Positions 8,350 through 15,754 of a stretch of 64,000 nt of DNA are shown piece by piece (position 1 is the stretch's first letter; every line of letters begins with the position of its first letter). The DNA is from JAEUOS01 sp040382235 (GTDB taxonomy: Bacteria > Pseudomonadota > Gammaproteobacteria > Burkholderiales > JAEUOS01). The position numbers were made by a program, and so were the translations under genes. The stretch covers positions 24,191 to 88,190 of the forward strand of contig JBEIFV010000005.1 of assembly GCA_040382235.1 (NCBI GenBank). The letters are read 5' to 3'. The notes under the pieces were generated by a model that searched no databases, had not been told where the DNA came from, and worked only from the letters and a program-made list of their open reading frames with translations.

Positions 8350-8712
8350 TCAGTAGCTGAACATGCGGTCGTGCGCAAGCGACAGCTGGATCAACACGCT
8401 GGGCATCGCGAATTCAGCCGGCAGGCCGGCGATGTCGGCATCGGTGATGCCGCGCGCTTTCGACGATTGGCCCGACAGATAGAAGCGTACGCCGGCGCCG
8501 ACCAGTGCGTCGAACGAATCGCGCAGCTTGCCTGTGCCCAGGCCCGCGAGGTTGTCGAGCACGGCCGCGCGAATCATGTGAACGGCGTCGCCCGCCAGGA
8601 ACACCGAGACCGTATGGCCTTCATCGACCGCTGCCTTGGCCACCAGCATGGCAAGCGCTGCGCGGGTGGGGTTCTCGGTGCCGTGGGTGGCGTGAACCAG
8701 GATCTTCGCCAT
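8350..8712 (-). CDS. DsrE/DsrF-like family protein
   Basis: Small cytosolic protein (120 aa) of the DsrE fold, relatives of which carry sulfur or act as subunits of sulfurtransferases. The start MAKILVHATHGTENPTRA and the segments VFLAGDAVHM, SGQSSKARG and FAMPSVLI are characteristic of the branch often annotated as DsrE-family or multidrug-transporter-like proteins. There is no cysteine in the protein, so the persulfide-carrying residue of true DsrE/TusD is missing. The longer frame upstream (to 8754) reads into the preceding gene and is rejected. It follows the DUF1059 gene by four bases, implying one transcript. Confidence 0.8.
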   Translation of the reverse strand: MAKILVHATHGTENPTRAALAMLVAKAAVDEGHTVSVFLAGDAVHMIRAAVLDNLAGLGTGKLRDSFDALVGAGVRFYLSGQSSKARGITDADIAGLPAEFAMPSVLIQLSLAHDRMFSY

Positions 8713-8716
8713 CGCC

Positions 8717-8878
8717 TCAGGCCTCTTCCTCGGCCATCGCGAGGATATCCTCACGCGTCAGCTTGCCCACCAGTTCGGGGTGGTCGCGGTTGACGTGTTC
8801 GCTGGCGGCGGCCACCAGTTCGTCGTCGGTCTTGCCGCGCACGACCTGCCCGCATTCACAATTGATCAATTTGCCCAT
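8717..8878 (-). CDS. DUF1059 domain small protein
   Basis: A 53-residue protein. The start MGKLINCECGQVVRG with CxC at positions 7-9, then HVNRDHPEL and an acidic tail, is the DUF1059 pattern of predicted small metal-binding proteins. The ATG at 8878 is preceded by GGAG. It is much shorter than the open frame that contains it, which extends antisense through the BTAD regulator gene. It lies only 33 bases from the divergent regulator and is joined to the DsrE-like gene. Function is unknown; a redox or zinc role is inference from the cysteines. Confidence 0.75.
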   Translation of the reverse strand: MGKLINCECGQVVRGKTDDELVAAASEHVNRDHPELVGKLTREDILAMAEEEA

Positions 8879-8911
8879 GGCGATCTCCGTGGTTGAAAAG
8901 GTGAACGTATT

Positions 8912-9721
8912 ATGCGAAGCATGGACTACGAAAACATTGGCGAAACCTTGGTGGATGGCGGCGAACACCGCATCCACCTGTGCGGCCGCCTTACCGTGCG
9001 GCTCGCGGGGTTGCGCCTGGAAGAAGCCCTGCCCGGGCGCCAGGGCCGCATGTTGTTCGCCTACCTGTTGGCGCAACGCGCGCGGCCGACACCGCGTGCC
9101 CTGCTGTATGGCGTGCTTTGGCCGGAAAGTGCGCCGGCCGCCGCCGAATCGGCGCTGGCCGCCTTGCTCGCGAAATTGCGCCGCACCCTGGGCGCGGCGG
9201 TGCTCACCGGCAGGCAGGATATCCATCTGACGTTGCCAAAAGGCGCATGGATCGATATCGAGGCGGCCAGCGAAGGCCTGCATCGCGCCGAATCCGCGAT
9301 GGCGCAGCGCGACTGGGCCGGCGCCTGGGGGCCGGCGCGGGTGGCGCTGCATATCGCCGCCCGCCCCTTCCTGCCGGGCTACGACGCCGCTTGGATCGAG
9401 CCCATCCGGCGCCGGCTGGAACAGGTGCTGGTGCGGGCCCACGAGTGTGTGGCAGCCAGCGGCATCGGCATGGGCGGTGCTGAAATTGCCACTGCGGAGC
9501 GCTCGGCGCGCTGCCTGGTCGAACTGGCGCCCTTGCACGAAAGCGGCTACCGATGCCTGATGCAAGCCCTGGCGCTGCGCGACAACATCGGCGAAGCGTT
9601 GATGGTCTACGAGCAATTGCGCCGCGTTTTGCGCGCGGAACTGGGGGCATCACCCGGGGCGGCGACCCAGGTCCTGCATGCACGACTGCTCAAGGACGGG
9701 AGTCGGGCGCCGGCGCAATAG
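8912..9721 (+). CDS. BTAD/SARP-like transcriptional regulator
   Basis: Putative regulator (269 aa) with an N-terminal winged-helix-like region (HLCGRLTVRLAG, then RQGRMLFAYLLA at about 47-58) and a C-terminal bacterial transcriptional activation domain of TPR-like helices (WIDIEAASEGLHRAE, then LHESGYRCLMQALALRDNIG near 210-230 and ELGASPGAATQVLHARLL at the end). This is the order in SARP/AfsR-type activators, but without an NB-ARC ATPase. The start ATG has AAGGTG eight bases upstream. It is divergent, by 33 bases, from the DUF1059-DsrE pair and may control it; it converges on the selenoprotein-like gene. Confidence 0.82.
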   Translation: MRSMDYENIGETLVDGGEHRIHLCGRLTVRLAGLRLEEALPGRQGRMLFAYLLAQRARPTPRALLYGVLWPESAPAAAESALAALLAKLRRTLGAAVLTGRQDIHLTLPKGAWIDIEAASEGLHRAESAMAQRDWAGAWGPARVALHIAARPFLPGYDAAWIEPIRRRLEQVLVRAHECVAASGIGMGGAEIATAERSARCLVELAPLHESGYRCLMQALALRDNIGEALMVYEQLRRVLRAELGASPGAATQVLHARLLKDGSRAPAQ

Positions 9722-9757
9722 CGTGTTGCGATTGCTGTCGCGCCTTGTCGCCGCCCG

Positions 9758-10531
9758 CTATTCCCACAGCCGTTCCGGCAGCGGCAGTCCCGCAAGGTCG
9801 GCGGCCGAAAGACGCCCCTCGGGCTCGATGCCGAAGCGTTCGAGCACCGCAACCAACTGGCGTGCGTGCTGCGCGCAATGCCAGGTCGAGCGCTCGAACA
9901 GCAGGTGCAGCGGATGCACGCCGAAAAACGTGGTCACCGGCTGCGTGCAGCGGCGGTCGGACAGCTGGTCCCACCAAGCTTGCAACCTGGCCATGACGTG
10001 TTCGCCATAGGCGGCGATCTGTTCGCCGCTGAAAGTGGTGGCGTCTTCGGTTTCCGCCTTGGCTTGCAGGGGGGTGTACTCGGCGCCGTCGACCGTGGTC
10101 TCGAGATACGCTTCGGCGATGCGAAACACGTGATGGCCGATCATGCGGATCGAGCGGTCGCGGTTGTCGATCACCCGCTCGTCAATCCGGGCGGCCGGCA
10201 TCTGGCGCATGTAGCGTTGCACCGCGCGCAACACCAGCAGCCATTTGACGATCAACTGCTCAGGCGGCAGGCGTAGATGGCCGGTGCCCTCGAGCCCGAC
10301 GAATTTGGCCACGTCTTCCAGGTTTTGCGCGAAGACGAACTTGCTGCCCTGCGCGACCACGGGAACGTTGCGCACGCCCAGGGTGAGCAGCTTCTCGCGC
10401 CCGCCAATGTCGTTCAATACGTCAATGGCGACGAAATCGATGCACTTCTGCGAAAGAAACTCTTTCGTTCGGAGGCAGCTGCTTCACCCGGGCTGGGTGT
10501 AGAGGATGAATTTTTCAGCGACGGCGGCCAT
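9758..10531 (-). CDS. Probable selenoprotein: glutaredoxin (UxxC) fused to a DinB-like domain, in-frame UGA at codon 16
   Basis: Translating through the TGA at 10484-10486 gives one 257-residue protein. Residues 1-80 are glutaredoxin-like: KFILYTQPG then U16-S-S-C19 in place of CxxC, LRTKEFLSQK, and the cis-proline segment VRNVPVV. Residues about 95-245 are DinB-like, with GHHVFRIAEAYLE and the later STWHCAQHARQL giving the conserved histidines. DinB-fold enzymes include thiol S-transferases and maleylpyruvate isomerases, so a thiol-linked role is plausible. A SECIS-like hairpin follows the UGA. If read as a stop, only a TTG-started fragment from 10417 lacking the active site would remain. 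A nonsense mutation or sequencing error are alternatives. No strong ribosome binding site is visible before the ATG at 10531. Confidence 0.75.
10451..10486 (-). promoter_or_regulatory. Putative bacterial SECIS element for UGA-directed selenocysteine insertion
   Basis: On the minus strand the UGA is followed by 16 bases and then a perfect six-base-pair hairpin, CGAAAG-AGTTT-CTTTCG. The five-base loop has G in its second position, 24 bases after the UGA, and a lower CTG/CAG pairing can extend the stem with a 5' bulge. Bacterial SECIS elements recognised by SelB are hairpins inside the coding region just after UGA, with a small loop bearing a G in its first two positions and about 16-37 bases from the UGA. 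This hairpin fits that rule; structure and function are inferred. Confidence 0.65.
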
Positions 10532-10820
10532 GTCGAGGTCGGTTGGCTGGAAGTTCTCAGGCTACTTTGTTGATCGAGGCCCGTCAAGGTAAAGACTGCA
10601 AGCATGGATGGCGATGTCGCACACTGATCCGGCGCGGGAATGGCTTGGCAATGGTGTGGCAATGGGGGCTCCATGGCGGGGAATGTCTGCGCCGGGCCGC
10701 CAGCTAATGTTCGCCGACCTCCGCAGCGTCTGACCCCCTCCCCCGGTGAGTCGCCGCCGTTATCCGGTGGCTATGCACCGTGTGCCTGCGCACGCCAACC
10801 GCTACTGGCGATTCGCTTGC

Positions 10821-11795
10821 CTACTCGATGATCTTGTCGGCACTGATCAGCAGGGATTGCGGGATCTTCAAACCGAGCGCCTTGGCGGTTCCGAGATGGA
10901 TGAACATCTCGAATTTCGTGGGCTGCTCCACCGGCAGATCGGCAGGCTTGGCGCCCTTGAAAATCTTGTCCACATACAAGGCGGCGCGGCGGTGCATGTC
11001 TACGATATTGGGTCCGTAGGACATGAGGCCGCCGTCGTCGACAAAGGTGCGCAGGTCGTACATCGCAGGCAGGCGATGTTTGGCTGCGAGGGCCACGATC
11101 TGCTTGCGATTGGCTCCGGTAAGCGGGGCTTGCTGCACGATCAAGGCCTGGGTGCCGGCGCTCTGCATCGCCGCGAACGCGCCCGTCAGTGCCGGGGCCT
11201 CGTCGATCTCGTGGATTGCAAGCGTCAGGCCCAACTGCTGCGCCACCGCGCGCATCTGCTCCAGGAAAAGCGGAGTGGCCGGCGTGCCTTTCATGGCCAG
11301 CGCGGCGATCCGGGTTGCCTTGGGAACGATCTCGCGCAGCAACTGCACCCGCTTGCCGGTGAGGTCGGTCGACAGCATGCTGAGGCCGGTTACGTTGCCG
11401 CCGGGACGGGCAAGGCTTGCGACCAGGCCCTGGCCGACCGGATCGGCCGTCGCCGCCGTCACGATCGGGATGGTGGCGGTCGCGCGCTTGGCTGCGGCAG
11501 GAGGTGCACCGAAATGGGTCACGATGACATCGACCTTGAGTTGCACCAACTCGGCAGCCATTTCCGGCAGGCGCTCGTCGGCTCCCGCCGACCAGCGGTA
11601 GTCGAATGCGAGATTGCGCCCCTCGACGTATCCCAGGACGCGCAGTTGGTCGCGCAAGGCGTCGGTGGCGGCGTTCGGGCCGGCCAAGGATGAGAGGAAG
11701 CCGACGCGCCAGACTCTTGCCTGCGGTTGCGCGAAGGCGCTCAGTGGCGAGGCTCCAAGCGCGATCATTGCAAGTACGGTGTCGCGTCTGTTCAT
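10821..11795 (-). CDS. ABC transporter substrate-binding protein (ABC_sub_bind/DUF534 type)
   Basis: Exported binding protein (324 aa). A signal peptide MNRRDTVLAMIALGASPLSA is followed by a mature start VWRVGFLSSLAG. The segments ELVQLKVDVIVTHFGAP, TADPVGQGLVASLARPGGN and TGLSML are the hallmarks of the TrpX-like ABC_sub_bind family (PF04392 type). The twin arginine within MNRRD could allow Tat export. No permease or ATPase gene adjoins it, so it is an orphan receptor in this window. In beta-proteobacteria such orphans are numerous; the ligand is unknown. Confidence 0.88.
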   Translation of the reverse strand: MNRRDTVLAMIALGASPLSAFAQPQARVWRVGFLSSLAGPNAATDALRDQLRVLGYVEGRNLAFDYRWSAGADERLPEMAAELVQLKVDVIVTHFGAPPAAAKRATATIPIVTAATADPVGQGLVASLARPGGNVTGLSMLSTDLTGKRVQLLREIVPKATRIAALAMKGTPATPLFLEQMRAVAQQLGLTLAIHEIDEAPALTGAFAAMQSAGTQALIVQQAPLTGANRKQIVALAAKHRLPAMYDLRTFVDDGGLMSYGPNIVDMHRRAALYVDKIFKGAKPADLPVEQPTKFEMFIHLGTAKALGLKIPQSLLISADKIIE

Positions 11796-11866
11796 GCCAT
11801 TCCATTCAAAGCCGGTCGTGAAGACGAGCGGGATTTTCTGCGTGGATCGATTGTGTGGCGCATCCC

Positions 11867-12709
11867 CTAGCTTTTCGTGGGCGACCAGCGGTAAGCCTTG
11901 GCGCAGGCACCGCCCATCAGCATCGCCCGTTCACTGTCGCTCAAGCGTTCGGTCATACGGAAAGGCGTGACGGCGTCTTGGTAGTTGACCACTTCGAAGG
12001 CGCGGGTCCAGTCGGTGCCCCACAGGCAGCGCTCGAAACCCCAGGCGTCGAAGACGCGCGCGAGCGGGTCCCAGATGTCGTTGAAGGGGTAGGGTTCGCG
12101 CGACAGGGTGCAGGCGCCGCTGACCTTGATCACCGCGTTCGGGCGTTTGGCCAGCGAGAGCACCTTGGGCAGGTCGGCCCAGGGTTCCGCCGGCGCGGGC
12201 GGCGTGCGTGGCTGCAGGATGGCCAGATGGTCGATGATGAAGCGCGTGTCGGGGTGGCGGTCGATCAGCGCCGTTCCGGTATCGAGGTTGTCCCAGCACA
12301 GCATGTTGACCGGGAAGTCGTGTCGAATGGCCGCGCGCAGGATACGGTCAAGGCCGGGGTGGTCCGGTGCCAGGCCCGATTCCCTGGTCATCATGATGCG
12401 GATACCGACCGTGCCCGCGGTGCGCTTCCAGTCGGCGATCACATCGGCCACTGCCGGATCCTCCGGGTCGACCGGCTTGACCAGGCCGAAGCGGCCGGGA
12501 TGGGCGCGCTGCACTTCCACCGCATAGCTGGCGTCGTAGCGATACTGGGAAAAGGCGGAAATGGCGATCGCGCCGTCGACGCCGACCGCATCCATTGCCG
12601 CCACCATTTCGTCACCGGTGACGTGCGCGGGCCAGTTCGGCACCGTGCTCCACGGGCGCTTTGGCGTGTTGGCCTCGTAGGCGTGGACTTGCGAATCGAT
12701 GATCGTCAT
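11867..12709 (-). CDS. Amidohydrolase-family (Amidohydro_2) hydrolase or decarboxylase
   Basis: TIM-barrel metal-dependent enzyme (280 aa) of the group that includes ACMSD, 2-pyrone-4,6-dicarboxylate hydrolase and 4-sulfomuconolactonase. The N-terminal MTIIDSQVHAYE replaces the usual DxHxH with D-S-Q-V-H, so one of the two metal-binding histidines is missing; PDC hydrolase-like relatives are often metal-light. Later motifs are FIIDHLAILQPR (His on strand 6) and CLWGTDWTRAF (Asp on strand 8). AAGGAG precedes the ATG by seven to twelve bases. It is divergent from the Bug-protein/Rieske operon and could act in the same catabolic route, by inference from position. Confidence 0.82.
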   Translation of the reverse strand: MTIIDSQVHAYEANTPKRPWSTVPNWPAHVTGDEMVAAMDAVGVDGAIAISAFSQYRYDASYAVEVQRAHPGRFGLVKPVDPEDPAVADVIADWKRTAGTVGIRIMMTRESGLAPDHPGLDRILRAAIRHDFPVNMLCWDNLDTGTALIDRHPDTRFIIDHLAILQPRTPPAPAEPWADLPKVLSLAKRPNAVIKVSGACTLSREPYPFNDIWDPLARVFDAWGFERCLWGTDWTRAFEVVNYQDAVTPFRMTERLSDSERAMLMGGACAKAYRWSPTKS

Positions 12710-12815
12710 CGGAATTTCTCCTTTGTTTTCGGTGGTTTAATGTTACTGCAATGAATCGTAATCGCTGCGCCCGACGTCGATGACACGCTCGCGGGTAGCT
12801 CTGTGGGGAAACCAG

Positions 12816-13787
12816 ATGCAAACATCGTCCATGATCAGGTTCTTACTTGCCGCATTCGCCGTGCTTGCGGCGCCTCTCGCGGCAGCGCAGGAATGGCCGG
12901 TCAAGCCGGTGCGTATCGTAGTGCCATTCGCCGCCGGCGGCACCACCGACATCACCGCGCGCCTGGTGGCCGAGCAACTTACGCTGCTGCTCAAACAGCC
13001 CTTCGTGGTCGAGAACCGCGCCGGCGCCGGCGGCAACATTGGCGCCACCGAGGTCGCCCGGGCTGCCAACGACGGCTACACGTTTCTGATGGGCACGCCC
13101 GGCACGCAGGCGATCAATCAGTTCCTGTATCTGAAAATGCCCTACGACACGACCAAGGATCTGGTGGCGGTGTCGTTTGTGGTGCGTGTGCCCAATGTGC
13201 TCATGGTCCACCCCGGGGTGGGTGTGAAAACCATCGCCGAGCTGATCAAGAAGGCCAAGGCACAGCCCGGGGGCATGTCCTACGGCACGCCGGGCAACGG
13301 TTCGACCGGGCATTTGTCGACCGAGTTGTTCAAGAGCCGCGCCGGCATTTTCGTCACCCACATCCCCTACCGCGGCAGCGGCCCGATGTTGCTCGACCTG
13401 ATCGCGGGGCAACTGGAGATGGCGATCGACAACCTGCCCTCGGCCATTCCGCACATCCGCTCCGGCAAGCTGATTGCCCTTGGTGTTACCAGCGAGCAAC
13501 GCAACGGGCAACTGCCCGAGGTGCCGACCGTTGCATCGGTGCTGCCGGGTTACGCGGCGGAGTCGTGGTTCGTGCTGGTGGCGCCGGCCGGTACGCCGGT
13601 GGCCATCATCAACCGCATGTCGCTTGAGGTTGACCGTATTTTGAAGCGGCCCGAGGTGATCGAGCGCTTCAAGGGCCTGGGTGCGGAACCGGTCGGTGGC
13701 ACGCCGGAGCAATTGGCGCAATTCATCGCGGCCGAGACCAAAAAGTGGCAACAGGTGGTCAAGGTCTCCGGCGCGAAGGTGGATTGA
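12816..13787 (+). CDS. Tripartite tricarboxylate transporter family (Bug/TctC) solute-binding protein
   Basis: Periplasmic binding protein (323 aa). The signal peptide runs from MQTSSMIRFLLAAFAVLAAP to about ...AAAQ, then the mature EWPVKPVRIVVPFAAGG with the family motif ENRAGAGGNIGA at about 65. Other family marks are PYRGSGPMLLDLIAGQLEM and EVPTVAS. The open frame extends to 12780, but ATG 12816 has a GGGG(A) upstream and gives a proper signal; ATG 12831 is also possible. No TctA/TctB membrane genes adjoin it. It heads a block that includes a two-subunit Rieske dioxygenase, so an aromatic acid is a plausible ligand. Confidence 0.9.
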   Translation: MQTSSMIRFLLAAFAVLAAPLAAAQEWPVKPVRIVVPFAAGGTTDITARLVAEQLTLLLKQPFVVENRAGAGGNIGATEVARAANDGYTFLMGTPGTQAINQFLYLKMPYDTTKDLVAVSFVVRVPNVLMVHPGVGVKTIAELIKKAKAQPGGMSYGTPGNGSTGHLSTELFKSRAGIFVTHIPYRGSGPMLLDLIAGQLEMAIDNLPSAIPHIRSGKLIALGVTSEQRNGQLPEVPTVASVLPGYAAESWFVLVAPAGTPVAIINRMSLEVDRILKRPEVIERFKGLGAEPVGGTPEQLAQFIAAETKKWQQVVKVSGAKVD

Positions 13788-13812
13788 GGCCGCATCGGTG
13801 CGACCGACTTTT
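13788..13812 (+). terminator. Terminator-like hairpin between the Bug gene and the dioxygenase genes
   Basis: GGCCGCA and TGCGACC form an interrupted stem around the loop TCGG, starting at the base after the Bug stop codon and followed by GACTTTTTC. Only 18 bases separate it from the Rieske start, so it may lower rather than abolish read-through. Confidence 0.45.
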
Positions 13813-13829
13813 TCGCGGAGAGCAATCGC

Positions 13830-15125
13830 ATGAGCAAACAGGGGCCGGAGAGCGCTGATGGGGTGTGGCCGAACGCCGATTTTTCGCGCGTGCCGTATTC
13901 GGTGTTCACCGATGACGACATTTATCGTCGTGAGAACCAGCGCATTTTTCGCGGGCCGGTGTGGAACTACCTGTGCATGGAAATCGAGTTGCCCAACGCG
14001 GGCGACTTCGTCACCACCTGGGTTGGCGAAACGCACGTCATCGCAGCCCGCAACAGCGCCGGCGCGGTGCACGCCTTCGAGAACTCCTGCGCGCATCGCG
14101 GCGCCAAACTGACCTCGGAAGTGCGCGGCAACGCCCCGCAGCTGACCTGCCCGTATCACCTGTGGAGCTACACGCTTGAAGGCGACCTGCAGGGCGTGAC
14201 CTTTCAGCGCGGCGTGGGCGGCAAGGGCGGCATGCCGCCCGGCTTCGAGAAAAAGGATCACGGGCTCAACCGCATGCGCGTGGCGATCCAGGGCGGCCTG
14301 GTGTTCGGCACCTTCAGCGACGCCGCGCCGCCACTTGAGGAATTTTTAGGCCCCCATTCGATCGCGCAGATCGAGCGCCTCCTGGTGCAGCGCAAACCGA
14401 AAGTGCTGGGCTACCTGCGCCAGCGCATTCCCGGCAACTGGAAGCTGTACAACGAAAACGTGCGCGATCCCTATCACGGCTCGCTCCTGCACCAGTTCCA
14501 GGTGTCCTTCGGCCTGCAGCAGCCGACCATGCGTGGCGGCATCAAGCTTGACCGCGACCTGAAGAACACCTGGAACCATTCGATCATCACCGAACAGGAC
14601 GCCGCCAGCCAGAAAATCGTGGCCGAAGCCTATGCCGGCACCGGTAAATTCAACCCGGACCTGCAAATGGCCGACCCGGCCTTAACAAGCGTGCCGCTGG
14701 ACCTGGGCGACAACTACAAGACCACCATCCTTTCGATGTTTCCGACACTGGTGGTGGCGCAGGTGGACAACACCTACGCGATCCGCCACTTGCGGCCCAA
14801 GGGGCCGGACCTGGTCGAACTGCACATCACCTACCTGGGCTTCGAGTCGGATACACCGCAGCAGACCCACGACAAGCTGCTCACCGTCAATTTCATCGGC
14901 CCCGCCGGTTACATCTCGCTGGAAGATGGCGAGGCGCTGCGCCTGGTGCAGGAAGGCATCCGTCATCGCCGACCCGGCGGCCATGAGGTGCTGGAAATGG
15001 GCGGTGTCGGGCCGATTGTCGACACCGACTATTTGTCGCAGGAGATTTCGATCCGCGGCTTCTGGTCGTTTTATCACCGCATCATGGGGCTGCCTGCGAC
15101 GGCCGATGCCGGAGCCGCGCCATGA
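13830..15125 (+). CDS. Aromatic ring-hydroxylating dioxygenase, alpha (large) subunit
   Basis: Terminal oxygenase subunit (431 aa) of a Rieske non-haem iron dioxygenase. The Rieske [2Fe-2S] ligands are C87-x-H89 and C107-x2-H110 (SCAHRGA ... CPYHLW). The mononuclear iron site is D212, H215, H220 in NVRDPYHGSLLH. Overall length and the ENVRDPYH motif resemble salicylate 5-hydroxylase/anthranilate-type large subunits, but the substrate is not determined. A GGAGAG ribosome binding site precedes the ATG. Its stop overlaps the beta-subunit start (ATGA). It needs electrons from a ferredoxin and reductase that are not encoded nearby. Confidence 0.92.
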   Translation: MSKQGPESADGVWPNADFSRVPYSVFTDDDIYRRENQRIFRGPVWNYLCMEIELPNAGDFVTTWVGETHVIAARNSAGAVHAFENSCAHRGAKLTSEVRGNAPQLTCPYHLWSYTLEGDLQGVTFQRGVGGKGGMPPGFEKKDHGLNRMRVAIQGGLVFGTFSDAAPPLEEFLGPHSIAQIERLLVQRKPKVLGYLRQRIPGNWKLYNENVRDPYHGSLLHQFQVSFGLQQPTMRGGIKLDRDLKNTWNHSIITEQDAASQKIVAEAYAGTGKFNPDLQMADPALTSVPLDLGDNYKTTILSMFPTLVVAQVDNTYAIRHLRPKGPDLVELHITYLGFESDTPQQTHDKLLTVNFIGPAGYISLEDGEALRLVQEGIRHRRPGGHEVLEMGGVGPIVDTDYLSQEISIRGFWSFYHRIMGLPATADAGAAP

Positions 15126-15610
15126 TCGACTGGAGTGCGCAGGCGCGGGTACAGGCCTTCATGTTCGACTACGCGGCCTGCCTCGACGAGGAGCGCTTTG
15201 ACGATTGGGTCGCCTTGTTTGACGCGACTGGATGCACCTACGAAGTGCTGTCGCGCGAGAACCGCGATCTTGGCTTGCCGGCGCCGATCATGGGATGCTA
15301 TTCCCATGGCATGGTGTGCGACCGTGTGGCGATGCTGGTCAAGGGGGTGCTCACCTACCGGCACAACCATCTGTTGCGCCAGGTCAGCAATGTGCGCGTG
15401 TCGGCAGCACCCGGCGGCGAGGTGGGCGCCTTGATAGTGCGTGCCGGATTGGTGGTCTACCAGTCCGACCCTGAAGGGGTGTCGTCGCTCTACATGGTGG
15501 CGCGCTACGAGGCGCAGTTGGCCGATGCCAACGGCAAATTGCTGATCCGGCGCATGGCGGTAGTGGTCGATTCCTACGGCATCGACACCATGCTGGCGAT
15601 ACCGCTGTAA
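15122..15610 (+). CDS. Aromatic ring-hydroxylating dioxygenase, beta (small) subunit
   Basis: Small structural subunit (162 aa) of the Rieske dioxygenase, of the NTF2-like fold; it carries no metal ligands and stabilises an alpha3beta3 assembly. Family marks are the DEERFDDWVALFDATGCTYE segment near residues 20-40, the RHNHLLRQVSNVRV stretch and the final RRMAVVVDSYGIDTMLAIPL. It starts within the alpha-subunit stop (ATGA overlap). Length is typical (about 160 aa). Confidence 0.92.
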   Translation: MIDWSAQARVQAFMFDYAACLDEERFDDWVALFDATGCTYEVLSRENRDLGLPAPIMGCYSHGMVCDRVAMLVKGVLTYRHNHLLRQVSNVRVSAAPGGEVGALIVRAGLVVYQSDPEGVSSLYMVARYEAQLADANGKLLIRRMAVVVDSYGIDTMLAIPL

Positions 15611-15617
15611 ACCCTTA

Positions 15618-15650
15618 TTGACTTACAATTACTTTAGACCTAAAGTAATT
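15618..15650 (+). promoter_or_regulatory. Sigma70-type promoter with embedded 24-bp palindromic operator
   Basis: TTGACT (15618-15623) and TAAAGT (15641-15646) are separated by an ideal 17 bases. A perfect inverted repeat, AATTACTTTAG-AC-CTAAAGTAATT at 15627-15650, covers the spacer and the -10 box. Such a site is typical of a MarR- or similar dimeric repressor. It lies just after the dioxygenase beta gene and about 100 bases before the binding-protein gene at 15755, which it should control. Confidence 0.7.
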
Positions 15651-15717
15651 CGTTGTTTGTCCACTTGCCTGCGGTAACGCAGCCTTTCCCGGTCGGCTTG
15701 GTTCATGCGAGGTAGCT

Positions 15718-15741
15718 TGGCGCGAATGTGCGCCCCACTTT
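15718..15741 (+). terminator. Possible attenuator hairpin in the leader of the binding-protein gene
   Basis: GGCGC/GCGCC with the loop GAATGT is followed by CCACTTTTT, between the palindromic promoter and the GGAGA ribosome binding site. The stem is short, so function as an attenuator is only a possibility. Confidence 0.3.
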
Positions 15742-15754
15742 TTGGAGAAATGAT

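Noticed and set aside
8350..8712. DsrE-like protein as a second selenoprotein
   Set aside because: DsrE-like selenoproteins exist, but this frame has no internal TGA and family alignment from memory shows no missing cysteine position.
10414..10674. A frameshift as the explanation for the broken glutaredoxin start
   Set aside because: The in-frame sequence upstream of the TGA already encodes the correct glutaredoxin N-terminus, so no frame change is needed; the other frame here gives an unrelated serine-rich peptide.
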